The notes: generated from the letters alone by a model not told the origin. Positions 15,141 to 23,523 are shown, counted from the first letter of the stretch. The stretch is DNA of 27,928 nt from Clostridiales bacterium UBA6330 (GCA_002438075.1 DJSQ01000234.1:1-27928), one strand, 5' to 3'. Made by a program: numbers and translations.

Positions 15141-16199
15141 ATGAACCGCAGAAGTATCAAAATGGAACATCCCGACGCGACCGCGAAGATATTCGGGAGC
15201 TTTGACCGAAACGCCGCCATGATTGAGGCGCAGTTCGGCGTGACGGTGCGGAACCGCGCAGGGGACGGAGGAGATTCAATCGTGATTGAGGGGGAGAACG
15301 CCGACGCGGTGAGCGCCGCCGCACAATGCGTCACCTATCTCCACGAGCTTTGCTCCAAGACCGACGAGCTGTCGGAGCAGTCGGTGCAATATGCCATCGA
15401 CATGGTAACGGCAGGTCAGGGCGCGGAGCTGGAGGCGCTGGGCGATGCCTGCATCTGCGTGACCGCGAAGGGCAAGCCGATTAAGGCAAAGACCGTTGGG
15501 CAGAAGCAGTATGTGGATAGCATCCGCAAGAATACGATTGTTCTCGGTGTGGGACCTGCGGGAACGGGAAAAACCTTTCTTGCGGTCGCAATGGCGGTCA
15601 AGGCATTGCGGGAAAAGCAGGTCAGCCGTGTGATTCTGACGCGCCCCGCAATCGAGGCGGGCGAAAAGCTCGGGTTCCTCCCCGGGGACCTGCAAAGCAA
15701 AATCGACCCCTATCTGCGCCCGCTTTACGATGCGCTTTACGAGATGATGGGCGTGGAGAACTACCAGAAGCAGGTGGAAAAGGGCGTAATCGAGATTGCG
15801 CCGCTTGCCTACATGAGAGGACGGACGCTGGACGATTCCTTCATCATTCTGGACGAGGCGCAGAACGCCACGCCCGAGCAGATGAAGATGTTCCTCACGC
15901 GTCTCGGCTTCAACTCCAAGGTGGTGGTAACGGGCGACCTGACCCAGACCGACCTGCCGAGGGGTCAGAAGAGCGGACTTGCGGCGGCGGTGAAAATTCT
16001 TGCGGGAATCGAGGACATTGGAATCCACTATTTCACCGAGCGCGATGTGGTGCGCCACAGGCTGGTGCAGAAGATTATTCAGGCATACGAGCGGTACGAC
16101 CGCGAGCTGATACGGAAGGAAAAGAACGACCGCGAAAAGGCGGCAGAGCGGTTCCGCGCAGTGCGCAGGACCGAAAAACACGGAAAGGAAACCGAATAA
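15141..16199 (+). CDS. phoH: PhoH-family ATPase
   Basis: The 352-aa protein has an N-terminal KH-like region (about 1-80) and a P-loop ATPase core. Walker A is GPAGTGKT (about 137-144), Walker B is FIILDEAQNA (about 234) and a sensor motif VVTGDLTQTDLP follows. This is the PhoH domain, a helicase-like ATPase linked to RNA metabolism; the phosphate-starvation name comes from the E. coli gene. The ATG follows GGAGAGGAG. It lies between yqfD and ybeY as in Bacillus, but the HD-domain membrane gene that sits between phoH and ybeY there is missing. The C terminus is highly charged and holds the ybeY ribosome binding site. There is no sign that it belongs to the phosphate module. Confidence 0.93.
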   Translation: MNRRSIKMEHPDATAKIFGSFDRNAAMIEAQFGVTVRNRAGDGGDSIVIEGENADAVSAAAQCVTYLHELCSKTDELSEQSVQYAIDMVTAGQGAELEALGDACICVTAKGKPIKAKTVGQKQYVDSIRKNTIVLGVGPAGTGKTFLAVAMAVKALREKQVSRVILTRPAIEAGEKLGFLPGDLQSKIDPYLRPLYDALYEMMGVENYQKQVEKGVIEIAPLAYMRGRTLDDSFIILDEAQNATPEQMKMFLTRLGFNSKVVVTGDLTQTDLPRGQKSGLAAAVKILAGIEDIGIHYFTERDVVRHRLVQKIIQAYERYDRELIRKEKNDREKAAERFRAVRRTEKHGKETE

Positions 16200-16200
16200 C

Positions 16201-16704
16201 ATGGAACGGAAAATGCTTTGCAAGATTGATTTTGAGAACCGTCAGGAGCTGTTGCCGCTGACCTACAAGCTGAAAATGCTGGTTCGCCGCGCGGTGGAGG
16301 CAACGCTGGACTACGAGCAGTACGAAAACCCGATTGAGGTGTCGGTCACCTTTACCGATAACGAAGGAATCCGCGAGCTGAATCGGAAATTCCGCAGCAT
16401 CGACCGCCCGACCGATGTGCTGTCCTTCCCGCTGTTCGACTACACGGGGGAGAGCGAGGAGCCGCCTGTGGACGAGCTGGTGGGGATGCTGGGCGATATC
16501 GTGATTTCGCTGGAGCAGGCGAAGAAGCAGGCGGAGGAATTCGGTCACAGCTTTGAGCGCGAGGCGGCATTCCTGACCGTGCATTCCATGCTCCATCTGT
16601 TGGGCTACGACCACGAGGCGGGCGGAGACGAGGAAGCCGATATGCGGCGCAGACAGCGCGAAATTCTCGACCGCATGGGGCTGTCGCTCAAGGGGACAAA
16701 ATGA
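16201..16704 (+). CDS. ybeY: Endoribonuclease YbeY (16S rRNA maturation)
   Basis: The 167-aa metalloprotein carries the diagnostic H-S-M-L-H-L-L-G-Y-D-H motif at about 127-137; its three histidines bind the catalytic zinc. The upstream family motifs N-x-x-F-R-S-I-D-R-P-T-D-V-L-S-F-P and L-G-D-I-V-I-S are also intact. YbeY takes part in 16S rRNA 3'-end processing and ribosome quality control. It starts one base after the phoH stop, with GGAAAGGAA within the end of phoH, and its stop overlaps the next gene as ATGA. Confidence 0.95.
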   Translation: MERKMLCKIDFENRQELLPLTYKLKMLVRRAVEATLDYEQYENPIEVSVTFTDNEGIRELNRKFRSIDRPTDVLSFPLFDYTGESEEPPVDELVGMLGDIVISLEQAKKQAEEFGHSFEREAAFLTVHSMLHLLGYDHEAGGDEEADMRRRQREILDRMGLSLKGTK

Positions 16705-17150
16705 GCCGCTATCTGAAAAAGCCGCAGGAGGAAGGACCGACCAAGCCAGAGGGCTTTGCGGGGCGGAACGTCAAGGTTATCACCTTTGCCGTGTGCATGG
16801 TCGTCTTTTTCGCCTTCTTCGGACCGCTCAGCTTCTTTCGGATACGGGACTGTGCCGAAAAGAAGAATGCGGAGAAGCTGCCCGAGCTGACCGTGGACGA
16901 TGTGATTGCCTTTTGCGAGGACAACCGCCTTTTGACCATGAGCCGTCTGCGGCGCTACCGCGGCGTTTACAAGGCTGCCGACAAGGGGAACACCTTCACG
17001 GCGGAATTCAGCCACTACATTCTGCTCGCGTTTGAGGACCCCGCAACGGGGAAGATGACCTTCTGCGAGGTCACCGACCTGCAAACGGAGGACCGACTCG
17101 ACCTTTTGGGCGAGAAGCCCGACCCGACGGGATTCTTCGGGAGAAAATAA
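16701..17150 (+). CDS. Single-pass membrane protein of unknown function in the ybeY-era interval
   Basis: The 149-aa product is not one I recognise. It has a basic N-terminal tail of about 24 residues and one hydrophobic helix at about 26-48 (VITFAVCMVVFFAFFGPLSFF). A soluble domain of about 100 residues follows, with the pattern LTVDDVIAFCEDNRLLTMSRLRRY and a probable beta-rich section. The topology suggests N-in, C-out. It overlaps ybeY by four bases and precedes era by 19 nt, so it is clearly in the operon. In Bacillus this slot holds dgkA, encoding a three-helix undecaprenol/diacylglycerol kinase; the protein here has no kinase motifs and is not dgkA. Confidence 0.75.
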   Translation: MSRYLKKPQEEGPTKPEGFAGRNVKVITFAVCMVVFFAFFGPLSFFRIRDCAEKKNAEKLPELTVDDVIAFCEDNRLLTMSRLRRYRGVYKAADKGNTFTAEFSHYILLAFEDPATGKMTFCEVTDLQTEDRLDLLGEKPDPTGFFGRK

Positions 17151-17169
17151 GAAACAGGACAGAGAGACA

Positions 17170-18051
17170 ATGAAACGAACAGGCTTTTTTGCAATCGTGG
17201 GGCGACCGAATGTCGGAAAATCGACCCTGCTCAACCGCATTCTGGGCGAGAAGGTCGCCATCGTATCCTCCAAGCCGCAGACCACGCGGAACCGCATCCT
17301 CGGCATCGAAACGCGGGGCGAGGACCAATTCGTCTTTATCGACACCCCGGGCATCTTCAACGCGAAGAACACGCTGGGGGATTATATGGTCAAGGTCGCA
17401 AACGGCTCCATGCAGGACGGGGACGCGGTGATTCTGGTCGCGGACGTGGCATATAACCCGGGGGACGTGGAGGAGAAGGTCATCGCGCGGCTCAAACAGA
17501 CGGGAATTCCCGCCATTCTTGCGCTGAACAAGTGCGACCTTTGCCGCCGTGAGCGGATTGCCGAAACGATTGCGGCGTATGCGGCGCTGGGAGACTTTGC
17601 GGCGGTAGTCCCGATTTCCGCCAAGAGCGGGAAAAATGTGGACGAGCTGCTGGACGAATGCCGCAAATTCCTGCACGAGGACGAATGGATTTTCTCGGAG
17701 GACATGATGACCGACCAGACCGTGCGGCAGATGGCATCCGAAATCATCCGCGAAAAGATTTTGCGGACGCTGGACCGTGAGGTCCCGCACGGCATTGCGG
17801 TTGTGATTGAGGACTTCAAGGAGGAGGGCGAGCTGACCCGCATCCGCGCGGAAATTTTCTGCGAAAAGGAATCGCACAAGGGCATTCTGGTCGGCAAGAA
17901 CGGGGAAACGCTCAAGCGCATCGGGACCTATGCGCGGCAGGACCTTGAAAATCTGACGGGAACAAAGGTTTACCTGAACCTGTGGGTCAAGGTCAAGGAG
18001 AACTGGCGCGACAGTGCGCGCGGGGTCAGCGATTTCGGGTACGGGGGCTGA
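17170..18051 (+). CDS. era: GTPase Era (30S ribosome assembly)
   Basis: The 293-aa GTPase has the standard Era length and motifs: G1 GRPNVGKS (10-17), a switch with QTTRNRI, G3 DTPG (about 57), G4 NKCD (about 120) and G5 SAKSGKN. A KH RNA-binding domain at about 200-290 carries GILVGKNGETLKRIG. Era binds the 3' end of 16S rRNA and monitors small-subunit maturation, which fits its place near ybeY. The ribosome binding site (GGACAGAGAG) is modest. The stop is one base before the recO start. Confidence 0.96.
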   Translation: MKRTGFFAIVGRPNVGKSTLLNRILGEKVAIVSSKPQTTRNRILGIETRGEDQFVFIDTPGIFNAKNTLGDYMVKVANGSMQDGDAVILVADVAYNPGDVEEKVIARLKQTGIPAILALNKCDLCRRERIAETIAAYAALGDFAAVVPISAKSGKNVDELLDECRKFLHEDEWIFSEDMMTDQTVRQMASEIIREKILRTLDREVPHGIAVVIEDFKEEGELTRIRAEIFCEKESHKGILVGKNGETLKRIGTYARQDLENLTGTKVYLNLWVKVKENWRDSARGVSDFGYGG

Positions 18052-18052
18052 A

Positions 18053-18871
18053 ATGGCAGCCCTGCACGAATCGGTTGACGGCGTTGTGGTCCGCATCAGG
18101 GACGTGGGCGAGAGCGACCGTTACCTCTCGGTTCTGACGGCGGAAAAGGGGAGAATCTCCATCCTTTCCAAAGGCAGTCATGCCCTGCGCGGACCGCAGA
18201 TTTCGGTCAGCCAGCTGTTTACCTACGGCAATTTTGAATACTATCGCAAGGGGACAACCTATATCCTCAAGGGCGGAAGCGCCATCCAGCCGTTCTACGG
18301 GCTGACGGCGGATATCGACCGCCTCAACCTTGCCGCCTACCTCTGCGAGCTGACCTGCGAGGTCACCGATGAGGGGGAAGAGGCGGGGGATATGCTCCGT
18401 CTGCTTCTCAATGCCCTGCACGCGCTGTCATATGACCTCCGCCCGCAGGAGCAAATCAAGGGCGCGTTTGAGCTGCGCGCCGCCGTGCTCTCGGGCTATG
18501 CGCCCGACCTTTCGGGCTGTGCCGTGTGCGGCAGGGCGGAATCCGACCCGTTTTATCTCGATGTGATGAGCGGCGCGCTGATTTGTCGGGACTGCTGGGG
18601 CAGGCGGCAGGGCGGCTTGCACCCGACAGGTGCTTATGCGGACGAATTGCGCGAGGCGGAGATTGTCGGCATCCTGTCGCCCGCAGTGACGGCGGCAATC
18701 CGCTTTTGCGCCGCAGCACCGCTGGAGCGGCTTCTTTCGTTTGAGCTGAAGGAGGAAGCGGACCTTGCGGCATTTGCAAAGCAAGCCGAGTCCTATATCC
18801 TGTCGCACATCGGGCACGGCTTTGAGGCTTTGAATTTTTATCACACCATGCGGAGGCTGAAGCAACCATGA
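18053..18871 (+). CDS. recO: DNA repair protein RecO
   Basis: The 272-aa product begins with the RecO OB-fold, with the typical opening V-V-x-R-x-x-D-x-G-E-S-D-R-x-L-S-V-L-T and the K-G-x-R-segment analogue SKGSHALRGPQ. A helical domain follows, then a four-cysteine zinc motif (CAVCG...CRDCWG, about 155-182). RecO loads RecA onto SSB-coated single strands in gap repair. The start is the ATG at 18053, directly after the era stop; a frame extension to 18014 overlaps era without support. It overlaps mutS2 by four bases. Era-recO adjacency is conserved in Firmicutes. Confidence 0.92.
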   Translation: MAALHESVDGVVVRIRDVGESDRYLSVLTAEKGRISILSKGSHALRGPQISVSQLFTYGNFEYYRKGTTYILKGGSAIQPFYGLTADIDRLNLAAYLCELTCEVTDEGEEAGDMLRLLLNALHALSYDLRPQEQIKGAFELRAAVLSGYAPDLSGCAVCGRAESDPFYLDVMSGALICRDCWGRRQGGLHPTGAYADELREAEIVGILSPAVTAAIRFCAAAPLERLLSFELKEEADLAAFAKQAESYILSHIGHGFEALNFYHTMRRLKQP

Positions 18872-21255
18872 GTTTTTCCGATAAGACCCTGACCACGCTG
18901 GAATTTGACAAAATCTGCGACCTGCTTGCCGCTTGCGCGGCAACCGAGGGCGCAAAGGCGCTTTGCCGCAGGCTTATGCCCTCCGACGATGCGGTCGAGG
19001 CGGCGCGCCGACTGGAGCGGACAACCGATGCCCGTCGGCTTTCCGATGCAAAGGGAATGCCGCCCTTCGGCTCGGTTCAGGATGTGTCGGCGGCGTGCGA
19101 GCGTGCCGAAAAGGGGGCAATGCTCTCTACACGCGAGCTGTTGGAGGTGGCGCGCCTGTTGCATTCCGCCCGCGCGCTCTCCGATTACAACAAGACGAAC
19201 CGCACCTTTCCGACCTCTCTGGACGAGGTGTTCGGTCGGCTTCTCTGCAACCGCACGCTGGAGGAGCGCATCACGCGTTCGATTCTCTCCGAGGACATGA
19301 TTGCCGACGAAGCAAGCCCTGCGCTTGCCGATTTACGCCGCAAGATACGCGATACCAACAACCGCATCAAGGAAACGCTCCAGCACTTTATCAGCGGGTC
19401 CTATTCCAAAGCGTTGCAGGACAATCTGGTGACCACGCGGAACGGGCGGTATGTCGTTCCCGTCAAGGTGGAGTGCAAGAACGAAATCAAGGGACTGATT
19501 CACGATACCTCCTCCTCGGGCGCTACGATTTTCGTGGAGCCGATGGCGGTGGTGGAGGCGAACAACGAATTGCGGATGCTGCAATCGAAGGAGGAGCACG
19601 AGATTGAGCGCATCCTCTTTGCGCTGTCCGCCGAGGTCAGCACGGCGGCGGAGTCGTTGCGGCTGGACTATCTGAACATCACCGAGCTTGCCTTCCGCTT
19701 TGCCTGCGGGGAGTTTTCCGCCCGCATCGGGGGCTGTGCGCCGCTGGTGACCGAGGACGGTCCGATTGATTTGCGCCGCGCGCGGCATCCGCTGATTCCG
19801 AAGGAGACCGTGGTCCCAACCGATATCCGCATGGGGGACACCTGCGATACGCTCATCATCACGGGACCCAACACGGGCGGGAAAACCGTGACCCTGAAAA
19901 CCATTGGGCTGTTCTCATTGATGGCACAGGCGGGACTGCATATTCCCGCCGAGGCGGATTCCTCGGTGCGCGTGTTCCGCAACATTCTGGTGGATATCGG
20001 AGACGAGCAGAGCATCGAGCAATCGCTGTCCACCTTCTCCTCGCACATGGTCAACATCGTGTCCATCATGAAGCAGGTGGACAACCGCTCGCTCTGTCTG
20101 TTTGACGAGCTGGGCGCGGGGACCGACCCCGTGGAGGGCGCGGCGCTGGCGGTTGCGGTCATTGAATCGGTGCGCAAGGTCGGCGCGATGTGTGTGGCAA
20201 CCACGCACTATACCGAGCTGAAAACCTACGCGCTCCACACCGAGGGGGTGCTGAACGCCTCCTGCGAGTTTGACGTGACCACGCTCAAGCCGACCTATCG
20301 GCTGATTATCGGAACCCCCGGGAAGTCCAACGCGTTTGCGATTTCCGAGAAGCTCGGACTGCCGCATGAGATTATCGAGCTGGCAAAGCAGCACGTCGGA
20401 ACCGACCACAAGCAGTTTGAGGAGGTCATCGGACAGCTGGAGGCATCGCGGCTGGAAGCCGACCGAAACCGCGCCGAGGCGGAGCATCTGCGGACCGAAT
20501 ACGAGCGCAAGCGCGCCGAGACCGAGGCGGAGCTGACACGGATGCGGAACGATGCGAACCGCGAAATCGAGCAGAAGCAACGCAAGGCACAGCAGATGCT
20601 GGACAGCGCGAAGGCATCGAGCGATTTCATTTTCGCACAGCTGGAGAAGGCAAAGAAGGCACAGGAGAAGGACCGCTTGCGCGAGGGGCTGGACGAGGCG
20701 CGCCGCGCGGTGAGAGCCGAGCTGAGGAAGAACGGGGACAGCGTCAACCCCGTGGAGGAGCGCAGAAAGGACGAAAAATACGTCCTGCCGCGTCCGCTCC
20801 GCAAGGGGGACCGCGTGTATCTGGTCAACGTTGGCAGTGAGGGCGTTGTGTTGGAGCTGCCCGACAAGAGCGGCAACGTGCTGGTGCAGGCGGGCATCAT
20901 CAAAACGCGCACCCCGCTTGCCAATCTGGAGCTGGCGGAGGATGAGGCACAGGTCATCCGTGACGGAAAGAAAGCCCCCGCCGCAGGCTACCGCGTGGAG
21001 GTCAGCCGCGATTTCCGCGATGAAATCGACCTGCGCGGACTGATGGGTGACGAGGGCTGGCAGGAGGTTGACAAGTATCTGGACGAGGCAACCGTTGCGG
21101 GCTTTACCAAGGTCCGCCTGATTCACGGAAAGGGCACGGGTGCGCTGAAGAATGCCATCTGGCAACACCTGAAAAAGGATAAGCGCGTCAAGGAGTTCCG
21201 CCTCGGACAGTACGGCGAGGGGGACGGCGGCGTTACGGTTGTTGAGCTGAAATAA
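18868..21255 (+). CDS. mutS2: Endonuclease/ATPase MutS2
   Basis: The 795-aa protein has the expected MutS2 length. A core of helical lever and clamp domains leads to the ATPase, with Walker A GPNTGGKT (about 333-340), Walker B LCLFDELGAGTD (about 409) and a TTHYTEL segment. A long charged coiled coil spans about 515-620. The C-terminal Smr nuclease domain (about 715-795) has DLRG and HGKGTG motifs. The mismatch-recognition N-terminal domain of MutS is absent, as expected for MutS2. Proposed roles are suppression of homologous recombination and rescue of collided ribosomes. Its start overlaps recO as ATGA. Confidence 0.95.
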   Translation: MSFSDKTLTTLEFDKICDLLAACAATEGAKALCRRLMPSDDAVEAARRLERTTDARRLSDAKGMPPFGSVQDVSAACERAEKGAMLSTRELLEVARLLHSARALSDYNKTNRTFPTSLDEVFGRLLCNRTLEERITRSILSEDMIADEASPALADLRRKIRDTNNRIKETLQHFISGSYSKALQDNLVTTRNGRYVVPVKVECKNEIKGLIHDTSSSGATIFVEPMAVVEANNELRMLQSKEEHEIERILFALSAEVSTAAESLRLDYLNITELAFRFACGEFSARIGGCAPLVTEDGPIDLRRARHPLIPKETVVPTDIRMGDTCDTLIITGPNTGGKTVTLKTIGLFSLMAQAGLHIPAEADSSVRVFRNILVDIGDEQSIEQSLSTFSSHMVNIVSIMKQVDNRSLCLFDELGAGTDPVEGAALAVAVIESVRKVGAMCVATTHYTELKTYALHTEGVLNASCEFDVTTLKPTYRLIIGTPGKSNAFAISEKLGLPHEIIELAKQHVGTDHKQFEEVIGQLEASRLEADRNRAEAEHLRTEYERKRAETEAELTRMRNDANREIEQKQRKAQQMLDSAKASSDFIFAQLEKAKKAQEKDRLREGLDEARRAVRAELRKNGDSVNPVEERRKDEKYVLPRPLRKGDRVYLVNVGSEGVVLELPDKSGNVLVQAGIIKTRTPLANLELAEDEAQVIRDGKKAPAAGYRVEVSRDFRDEIDLRGLMGDEGWQEVDKYLDEATVAGFTKVRLIHGKGTGALKNAIWQHLKKDKRVKEFRLGQYGEGDGGVTVVELK

Positions 21256-21276
21256 GGCGGAACGGAGGGTGTGTGC

Positions 21277-22161
21277 ATGGCGGGAGTCAAACGAATACGG
21301 CTGATGACCGCCCTGCTTCTTGCGGTCCTTGCGGCAGCATCGTTCGCGGTCCTGCGCCGTTTTCCCGAGAGTGGGCTTGTCAACGCGCTTCGGCGCGTGT
21401 CGGCACCCTCCGCACAGCCGATTGAGGCATTCGGGCGCTTTCATTTCGTCTGCCTCGGCATCTGCATTGTCGCGGCGGTTGCGGTTGGCTTTTTGGCTTG
21501 GCGATATGCCGACGAGCGCCGAACCGACCGCTTGGTGTTCGCCTTCGGGGTGGCGTTCCTCCTGCTGGAATGGTACAAGCAGGTGGATTACAACTGCGTG
21601 AACGGGGGCGGTGCCTATGATTTTACGGTCTTTCCGTTCCAGTTCTGCTCTCTGCCGCTGTACATCTGTCCTGTCGCACCGTTGCTCGGTCGGCGCGCGA
21701 AGCATACGCTTTATTGCTTCCTCGCACTGTTCGGGACGGTTGGCGGGTATCTTGTCATGGCATACCCGAACCTGCCCGCATCGCCGATTCTCTGCGTGCA
21801 CACCATGCTCTGGCATACGCTGATGATACTGCTCGGGGTATGGCTCCTGTTTGGGACTTTGTGCGGGCGGTCGTTTGTCCGCGATTATCTGCCTGCGGCG
21901 GGCGTGTTCCTCGGCGTGTTTGCGGCGGCAACGGGACTGAACCTTCTGCTTTCCGGTCCGTCGGGTGGGCGCATCAATCTGTTTTACATGAGCCCTTATC
22001 ACAGGACGAATTTTCTGCTTGTGCGGGACGCGCAGAGGCTGTGGGGCTGGGGTGCATCGGTGGCGGTGTATCTGCTCCTTTTCCTGCTTGCGGGAGCCTT
22101 TCCGCTTTGGTGCTTGGCGGCTCTTTTCGGCTATGTGCGCGGGAAAAGAAGAAAAATCTGA
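21277..22161 (+). CDS. Polytopic membrane protein, YwaF/TMEM164-like
   Basis: The 294-aa protein has about seven hydrophobic segments. Several features recall the YwaF/TMEM164 family (TIGR02206-type): a helix opening with FGRFHFVCLGICIVAA, the QFCSLPLYICPVAPLL segment after a polar turn, HTMLWHTLMILLG, and a loop ending NLFYMSP. The family is poorly characterised in bacteria. The ATG at 21277 sits 8 nt after GGAGG (21264-21268) and is preferred to a GTG at 21271, only 2 nt away. It lies 21 nt after mutS2, so it is likely the last gene of the yqfC operon. No terminator is visible before the secG promoter. Confidence 0.6.
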   Translation: MAGVKRIRLMTALLLAVLAAASFAVLRRFPESGLVNALRRVSAPSAQPIEAFGRFHFVCLGICIVAAVAVGFLAWRYADERRTDRLVFAFGVAFLLLEWYKQVDYNCVNGGGAYDFTVFPFQFCSLPLYICPVAPLLGRRAKHTLYCFLALFGTVGGYLVMAYPNLPASPILCVHTMLWHTLMILLGVWLLFGTLCGRSFVRDYLPAAGVFLGVFAAATGLNLLLSGPSGGRINLFYMSPYHRTNFLLVRDAQRLWGWGASVAVYLLLFLLAGAFPLWCLAALFGYVRGKRRKI

Positions 22162-22190
22162 AAAAAGACGAAAAAATTTCGGAAAAGCCC

Positions 22191-22219
22191 TTGCAATTCG
22201 GGGCGCGATATGGTAAAAT
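22191..22219 (+). promoter_or_regulatory. secG promoter
   Basis: TTGCAA (22191-22196) and TAAAAT (22214-22219) are 17 nt apart, with TGG giving an extended -10. The -35 is identical to that of the two-component pair at 10001. Transcription would start near 22226, leaving a 70-nt leader before secG. Confidence 0.65.
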
Positions 22220-22238
22220 ATATAGGTATGATAGGGGA

Positions 22239-22275
22239 CTTCCGACGCCGAGACCTCGGCATCCGAAGTCGGAAG
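22239..22275 (+). promoter_or_regulatory. Folded 5' leader of secG
   Basis: The leader contains two nested inverted repeats. The outer one pairs CTTCCGAC (22239-22246) with GTCGGAAG (22268-22275). The inner hairpin pairs GCCGA with TCGGC around GACC (22247-22260). A 7-nt bulge (22261-22267) lies on the 3' side only. No U tract follows, so it is not an intrinsic terminator. The secG ribosome binding site (22286-22290) is 10 nt downstream and left free. Confidence 0.55.
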
Positions 22276-22296
22276 CAACAATAACGGAGGTTAGCT

Positions 22297-22581
22297 ATGA
22301 ACAATCTGATTGCTTTTCTTGCAAGTGCCACAACCGTTTGGACGTGGATTCTCGGTGTGCTTGCGGTCGTGCTGTCACTCGTGATTTCGGTCGCGGTTGC
22401 GCTTCAGCCCACCAAGGATGAGGGACTTTCCGGTACTATCGTTGGCAGCGGCGAGAGCTTCTTCGGCAAATCCGGCGGACTGACCAAGGAAAAGTGGCTC
22501 TCCAGACTCACGCTGGTCTGCTCGATTATTCTGGTTGTGGTCGTGTCTGTTCTGACCATTGTGGTAATCAACCTGAAGTAA
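22297..22581 (+). CDS. secG: Preprotein translocase subunit SecG
   Basis: The 94-aa product has two hydrophobic helices (about 14-36 and 67-90) joined by a glycine/serine-rich cytoplasmic loop with DEGLSGTIVGSGESFFGKSGG. This is the SecG signature: the loop normally reads GLSG...FFG. SecG associates with SecYE and improves preprotein export. The sequence after the second helix is short, as usual for Gram-positive SecG. GGAGG precedes the ATG by 6 nt. The gene has its own promoter and a strong terminator, so it is a single-gene unit. Confidence 0.9.
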   Translation: MNNLIAFLASATTVWTWILGVLAVVLSLVISVAVALQPTKDEGLSGTIVGSGESFFGKSGGLTKEKWLSRLTLVCSIILVVVVSVLTIVVINLK

Positions 22582-22590
22582 TCCGAAAAC

Positions 22591-22640
22591 ACAAAAGCAT
22601 CCGACAGGAGCAAGGCTTCTCTGTCGGATGCTTTTGTTTT
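22591..22640. terminator. Strong terminator shared by secG and the MscS-type gene
   Basis: A perfect 17-bp stem (22591-22607 with 22621-22637) encloses a 13-nt loop and is followed by a T run on the plus strand. On the minus strand the mirrored arm supplies T-rich sequence, and the hairpin overlaps the stop region of the convergent channel gene. It should stop transcription both ways. Confidence 0.9.
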
Positions 22641-23457
22641 ATGCGTTGGTGTCGCTTTTGACGTGGACATCCAACTGCGGGAAGGGAATCTCGATTTTCT
22701 CCGCCTCCAGCCGCTTCTGAATCGCATCCAGAAGGTCGAAGTGGACGGTCCAGTAATCCTCCTTTTTGGTCCAGACGCGAACGGTGAAGTCCAGCGAGCT
22801 GTCGTTCTGCTTGGTGAGACGGACGAAGGGCGCGGGGTCTGTCAGCGCAAGGCTTTGCTTTGCCGCTTCCTCCGAAAGGACCTGCCGAACGCGGTCAACA
22901 TCGCTTCCGTAGGCAACCGAGACCGTCAGGTCCACGCGCCGCGTGTCGTTGACCGAATAGTTCACCACCGAGGAGCCTGTGATTGTGCCGTTCGGAATGG
23001 TCACCTCACGGTTGTCGGGGGTCGTCATAACGGTATAGAAAATGCCGATTTCCTTCACCGTTCCGCTGTAGCCGCCCGCGTCCACGAAGTCGCCGATGCG
23101 GAAGGGACGGAAAATCAGAATCATGATGCCGCCCGCAAAGTTGCTCAAAGCCCCTTGCAGTGCAAGCCCGATGGCAACACCCGCCGAGGCAATCACCGCA
23201 ATCACTGAGGACATCGGAACGCCGAGAATCCCGATCACCGTAACGATAACCAGTGTGTTGAGCGAAATTTTGATGGTGCCCGAAAGAAATTTGGTCACGG
23301 TCGGGTCCTTCTTCATCAGCTTGCTTTTTCCGAGCACGCGGATGAGCAAGCGCACCAGCCAGAAGCCGACAACCAGCACCAGCAGGGCGATAATCAGCTT
23401 TCCGCCGAAATCGGTCAGAAACCCAAGCAGTCTGTTTCCCAGTTCTTCCCAAGTCAT
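22639..23457 (-). CDS. MscS-family mechanosensitive ion channel
   Basis: The 272-aa protein matches small MscS channels. Two N-terminal helices are followed by the pore helix segment GVAIGLALQGALSNFAGGIMILIFRPFRIGDFV (key glycines and alanines at about residues 90-120). The MscS beta domain (IGIFYTVMTTPDNREVTIPNG) and a C-terminal alpha/beta domain complete it. These channels open under membrane tension to relieve hypo-osmotic shock. The ATG at 23457 is chosen because GGAGGA lies 8 nt upstream; the longer frame to 23547 runs through the promoter and hairpin. It is downstream of the recombinase gene on the same strand, separated by a terminator-like hairpin. Confidence 0.93.
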   Translation of the reverse strand: MTWEELGNRLLGFLTDFGGKLIIALLVLVVGFWLVRLLIRVLGKSKLMKKDPTVTKFLSGTIKISLNTLVIVTVIGILGVPMSSVIAVIASAGVAIGLALQGALSNFAGGIMILIFRPFRIGDFVDAGGYSGTVKEIGIFYTVMTTPDNREVTIPNGTITGSSVVNYSVNDTRRVDLTVSVAYGSDVDRVRQVLSEEAAKQSLALTDPAPFVRLTKQNDSSLDFTVRVWTKKEDYWTVHFDLLDAIQKRLEAEKIEIPFPQLDVHVKSDTNA

Positions 23458-23472
23458 AAAGCAGTCTCCTCC

Positions 23473-23511
23473 AAATAAAAAGAATTTCCGGACAGCCGAG
23501 GCTGTCCGGAA
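23473..23511 (-). terminator. Terminator-like hairpin between the recombinase and mscS-type genes
   Basis: On the minus strand an 11-bp GC-rich stem (TTCCGGACAGC with GCTGTCCGGAA, 4-nt loop) is followed by a T-rich tract (TTCTTTTTATTT). It ends just before the ribosome binding site of the MscS-type gene, so it can end recombinase transcripts but also lies in the channel gene's leader. Confidence 0.65.
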
Positions 23512-23514
23512 TTT

Positions 23515-23523
23515 ATTGTAGCA
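23515..23523 (-). promoter_or_regulatory. Candidate promoter of the mscS-type gene
   Basis: On the minus strand TGCTACAAT is a near-perfect extended -10. The -35 is weak (TGAAAA at 17 nt). Initiation near 23508 would fall inside the first arm of the hairpin downstream. Confidence 0.45.

Noticed and set aside
22239..22275. secG leader hairpin as a signal recognition particle RNA or a known riboswitch
   Set aside because: It lacks the conserved SRP loop bases and is too small and simple for any riboswitch class I recognise.
19915..22281. A 788-codon minus-strand frame opposite mutS2 and the YwaF-like gene
   Set aside because: No domain or start signal; both plus-strand genes have strong family motifs and ATGA or GGAGG-linked starts.
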